Shown one piece after another: positions 41,301 to 47,300 of a DNA stretch of 64,000 nucleotides. Every line of letters begins with the position of its first letter. The first letter of the stretch is position 1. The notes below the pieces were generated by a model that was not told the DNA's origin, did no database searches, and was given only the letters and a program-made list of their open reading frames with translations. The position numbers were made by a program, and so were the translations under genes. Source of the stretch: Planctomycetales bacterium 10988 (GTDB lineage: Bacteria > Planctomycetota > Planctomycetia > Pirellulales > Pb10988); assembly GCA_009664345.1 (NCBI GenBank), contig CP043547.1:3872709-3936708 (forward strand), read 5' to 3'.

Positions 41301-44300
41301 GCGGTCGCCGGCGTGCAAAGTTTGACGGTCGATGGGAATCTTCTCTTCGCGGTCGGAACCAACGGCATCACCGAGATTTCCCGCATCTCACACACCATCA
41401 CCCAAGCGACCACTATGCCGGGTGGAAATGGCCAACTGAGCTTTGCCGAAGTCAGCCACGATCACTCTTTAATCTTTGTCGTCAGCGAGGCCAATGACAA
41501 ACTGCTGGTGCTGGATGCCAACGATTTCAGCCTTTTACAGGAATTTTATGGGGAAGCCTTCGGCCTGAATGGGGCCAGTTCGGTCGCCGTCACTTCCGAT
41601 GATGCCTTTGTCTATGTAACTGGAAAAGATGGCAACACCCTGTCGATCTATCAACGTAGTGGTAATTCGCTGACGTATCTGCAAACGATCCAAAACGGGG
41701 TGGCCGGCGTTCGCGGCTTGGCCCAAGCGACGGATGTGGTCTTCACGCCGGACGAGCAATACGTGCTGGTAGCCGGGCAGGAAAGCCACGCCATCGCGGT
41801 CTTCGAGCGCGACCCCACGACCGGGCTGCTCATCTTTGTGCAAGTGCTGCGGAATAACATCGGCGGCACCAATGGCCTCTTTGCTCCAACTGCCATCGCC
41901 GTCAACGTGACGACTTCGAAGATTCTGGTCAGCAGCTTCGGAGATAATAGCATCCAAGGCGGCATCGTCACCTTCGATAACCTGGGCTTTGGCAGCACGA
42001 TTCCCGAGCCCGATAGTTTGCTGACGGAATTTGAAAATATCGAAGCCCTCACCGTTCAAACCGCTGGTGGGGAAGATATTATCACCTTGCAAAATGCCCC
42101 CAGCTCGGAGGTCGCATCCACCACGATCATCACCGGAAGCTCGAATGATATTGTTGTCTTGCAAGATCAAAGCGTTGTCACAGTGGTCGAAACGAATGAC
42201 GGTGACGACCTCGTTCAGATTCGCTCCGAAACCGAATCGGTTGATACCACGATCGATACCGGGGCTGATTCCGATACGATCAATGTCGAGCTGGTGGGCG
42301 ATTTCTCCACGACGACAATCAACACAGGTTCGGAGGCCGACCTAATTCGCGTCTCCGGCGGAAGCTTGCCTTACTTCGCGGAGATTCAAATTAACGGCCA
42401 AACGCCGACTGGCACGGGTATTGGCGATACTCTCCTCTTCGATCCGGAAGACCCGACGCCCGACACGCGTAACTATCTCCCGACGGTTCCGACGACGCCT
42501 TCGGGAACGCTCGGGGTAATCGGGAAAGGCTCCGTTGATTATCAAGATATCGAAATCGTCCGCGTCATCGCTGCCCCACTCATCGAGTTCGAGCAAATCC
42601 CTTACATTATCCGCGAAGGCGAAGGATTGCTCTTGGAAGTCGATGTCGAAGCCCTCGGCAGCACCGGCCAACTCTCCGGCGATATCTTATGGGACCTTGA
42701 TGGCGACGGCCGTTTCGGGGAAGCCTTCGGTTCGGTGATCCAACTCACCTGGGCACAAGTCCGGGACTTCGGCATGGGTGACAACGGGGTCTATCAAATC
42801 GGGGTCCAAGCCACGAACGAAGATGGCTTCACTACCGAAGAGTTCGCTTCCGTCACGGTACTCAATACCCCGCCGACGTTGACGGTGAGCGGGCCGAGTA
42901 CCGTTTGGGTCGAGACTGATTTCCAAATCGACTTTGAAGGAAGTGACCCAGGGACTGATCGAATTTATGAATGGCGGATCGATTGGGGTGATGGCAACAA
43001 CGGCGTTTACGGAAGTGGAGAAGCCTCGGCCATTCATCAATACGACCGTCCCGGTAACTTCTCCGTTGTCGTGACCGCGGTCGATGAAGACGGCTCGACG
43101 GTCGCGAATCCGCACTCGGTTCAAGTCCTGGTCGATGTCTCGCAAGTCGATGCAGGTGGCCCATACACCATCGCGGAAGGGGAATCGCTCGACCTCGTTG
43201 CCACGGCGGTGGGTACACCGACTGGATATGCTTGGGACCTGAATAACGATGGGAACTTCGGCGACGCGACCGGCCTCGCTCCCACCTTGACGTGGGCGGA
43301 CCTGCAAAGCTTGATCCCGGCGATCAACGACAGCGGGACGTACAGTGTTTCGGTTAAAGTTTCCTACACCGGCATCAGCCCGGTCGTCTCGACGCCGGTT
43401 TCCTTGACCGTTCAGAACACCGCCCCGACGGCGACCTTCACGAACTCCGGTCCCATTTTGGAAGGGACGACGGCCTCGGTATCGTTCTCCAATATGTTTG
43501 ATATTTCGGATGCCGACATGGCCGCCAGATTCACTTATAGCTACGACTTCGACAATGACGGCACCATCGACCTTGCCAGCGTTTCACAAAGCACCGCCAC
43601 GGTCCCAGCCAACCTGACGACAGACGATGGTGAGCTGACCGTTCGGGGGATCATCTTCGACCAAGACGGCGGCAGCACGGAATACTTCACCACCATCGAG
43701 ATTCAAAAGACCGCCCCGACGTTGAATATCCATGGGGCCGTTAGCATCGGGGAAGGAACCGACTACACGCTGACCCTCAGTGCTACCGACCAAGGGGACG
43801 ATACCATCAGCCAATGGTTCGTCGATTGGGGCGATGGCGCAGCTAACACTTTCGATGGGCCGTCGCAGGTCTTGACCCATCAGTTCGGTGACGATGGCAT
43901 GCGAACCATTTCGATTAAAGCTATTGACGAAGACGGCTTCTATCTGGGCTCACAAGTTGTCTCGGTCACCAACGCCACGCCGACCCTCACCAATCTGAAT
44001 GCGACAACGATCAACGAGGGTGGAACGACCCAGCTGACCGGAACGATCGAAGACCTCGGTGCCCTCGATAGCTTCACGCTCGACATCGACTGGGGCGATG
44101 GAAATACAGAAAGCATCGAATTCGCTGCCGGGACGACCGACTTCGAGCTAACGCATAAGTATTTGGATAACGATGCAACGCAGATTAGCTTAACCGTTAC
44201 CGACGATGATCTGGCTTCGAGCAATGCCCAGACGAGCATCACCATTCATAATGTCGACCCCACTGTCTTGCTCGGGGTCGATCAACTGCTGATTCGCGAA

Positions 44301-47300
44301 GGCGACACGGTGACGCTCTTCGGACAAATTGCGGATGTCGGCACCCTCGATACCCATACGGTCACCGTCGACTGGAAAGATGGCACAATTTCGAATGCCA
44401 TCGTCGATCAGGCCACCGGACAGTTCTCGATTTCGCATCTCTATCAAGACGATGACCCTTCTGGTTCCGCCGAAGATATCGTCAGCATCTCGGTCACGGT
44501 CACCGATGATGACCTTGGTTCCGTCACGGAAACGGCAGACCTGATGATCGAGAATCTTGAGCCGAACCTTGGGGAATATTACAGTGATGCCCCTGCTGGA
44601 ACCGCGGCCCTTTCGCTGACCGATGTCACGATCGATGCGACCTTCGAAGACATCGGCTTGCTCGATACCTTCACCGCGTCGATCGATTGGGGAGATGGCC
44701 AACAGACACTGGGGACCGTCGCTTATAACAATGTGACCGGAGAAGGGACGATCACCGGAGTCCATCAATATGCCCACGGCGGAGTATATGATGTGACGCT
44801 GACCTTGACGGATGACGATACGGAATTCGATCAGAAGACGATCACGGTTTATGTGATCGATGTCACGCTCACCGGCGATCAACTCAGTATCACCGGGACC
44901 GAGTTTGCGGACGAGCTGAATCTTGTTCACGGACCGAGTGGCGAACTTGAGGTTGAATCGAAAGGCCGCTTCCGTCGCTTCAATCCAGCAGATGTTTCCT
45001 CCTTGGTGTTGGACCTCCGCAGTGGAGACGACGATCTCTTTATCGATACCTCGCTCTCGGTCGATACCGCAACGGTCGCAACCGGCGAAGGGAATGACCT
45101 CATCGAACTCGAAGGAACGCAACCAGGAGCATGGGGAAGTCTCGCCCTCAGCGGCGGACTTGGAGATGACACGATCACCGGCAAGGCGATGGATTTCACT
45201 GGGACCTTCTCGGTTGATGGTGGAGAGGGGAGCGATACCTTGAGCGTCATCGACCTCGACGTGACCGGGGCGACCGGAGATGGATTTGTTGCCACTTCGC
45301 TCGACTCAGTGGAACTGACGGATGCCACGCTTGTCGGCAACAGCGGGATCGGCCTCAAGATTACTGAGGTCAGCGTCGTTACCGTGGAGCAAGTTGATTC
45401 AACCGGCAACGGCACCGGGGCTTCTATCCAAAGTATCGACACGCTTGAAATCAACGATTCGGCTTTCACCGGAAGCACGCTCAATGGGGTGACTATCCAA
45501 GATGTCATGGGGACCGTGGACCTGACTGACATCGACATCTTGAGTAATCAAGGAACCGGCCTACATTTGAATGGGACCGGAGTGGTTACACTCGAAACCA
45601 TGAGGATCGAGGAAAACGGCACCGGGGCACAGCTTGATCAACTCACTTCGCTCTCGATCTCCGATGTGACTTTCTCAAAAAGCACTTTTGGTAATGGTCT
45701 TACGATTGATCAGGTGATCGGCTCGGTGATGCTTGGGCAAGTCGATCTCTTGGATAATCAAGGAATCGGCTTGCAAGTGACAAACACCGGAGCCGTTACT
45801 CTCAATGAGGTGAATGTCGATGGCAATGGCAGCGGGGCCACGATCAGCAGTGTCAGTTCGGTTGAAATCACTGATGCTTCTTTCTCGGAAAATATCGGCA
45901 GCGGCCTGAGTATCAATCAAGTGACTGGCGATGTCACCCTGACCGAGATCGTAGCCAGCATCAATGAAAATGTCGGGCTAGAGATCAACGATGCTCAGAC
46001 GACGACCCTCACGAATTTCCAAGCCAACGAAAATGGCTCGGGAGCAAGCCTCAATCAGCTGGACTCCCTGTCCATTGCCGATGCCAGTTTCTCAAAAAGC
46101 ACTTTTGGAAATGGTCTTGCCATCAACGGCGTTACGAACTCGGTTGAGCTTCTGCAAGTAGACCTGCTGGAGAATCAAGGGACTGGCTTGCAACTAAATA
46201 ATATCAGCGGCATCGTCTCTCTCGAAGAAGTACAGGCCGATGAGAACGCAATCGGGGCCGCCCTCACCGAGCTTGCCTCGTTGGAACTTTCGCAGTCCAG
46301 CTTCTCGCAGAACAACGAAAGCGGCCTACTGATCAATCGAGTTTCCGGCGATCTTGAGTTCATTGAAGTGGATATCGATGGCAACGGCAGCCTTGGCCTA
46401 GAGGTTACTTCTGCTAGTGAAGTTACTTTGAACGAAGTAACCGTCGATGGAAATGGCACTGGCGCGATCTTGAGTCAACTCGACTCACTCTCGGTGACCG
46501 AGGCTAGCTTCTCGAAAAGTACTTTTGGGAATGGACTATCTGTCAGTCAAGTTTCTGGGGAGGTGATGCTTTCGGTGGTCGACATGAATGAGAATGCTGG
46601 CACCGGACTCCAACTTTCCGAAGTCGGGCCTATCAGCCTGAGTGAAGTCGAGGCCAATCAAAATACTACCGGGGCCACGATCAGTCAGGTCGCCAGCGTT
46701 GAGATTCAAGAAGCGAGTTTCTCGGAGAACGAAGGGGCCGGTCTGTCAATCAGCCAAGCCGGAGTGGTAGACTTGGGACAAATCGTGATTCAAGAGAATG
46801 GTGAACTTGGATTGCTGGTGTCGCAGTCGGGTGATGTGACTCTCGAAGAAGCAACCGTCAGCGATAATAGCCAAGGGGCAACGATCAACCAAGCTTCTAG
46901 CATCGACATTACCAATAGCGAATTCTCCGGCAATGATGGGGCTGGGCTGACCCTCAATCAAATTGGTGGCGACGTTGATCTCCTTCGTACAAATATGAAT
47001 GGGAACGAAGGGGCCGGCTTGCAACTTTCCGGGGCGATGGATGTCAGCTTCGATACTGTTGAAGTCCATCTCAACGAGAGCGGGGCAACGCTGAATCAAC
47101 TTCAATCCTTCACCGCGATCGATAGTGAGTTCTCCGACAACGATCAAACGGGCCTCACCATCAATCAATCGGCGGGTGCGATTTCCTTGGACGAGGTCGA
47201 AGCGGTGGGCAATGGGGGCTCCGGCGTCGAAATCTCGGATGCCGGTTCCGTCGCCTTTAATCTGCTCCAAGCGGTGCAAAACGGAAACCGTGGGGTCTCT

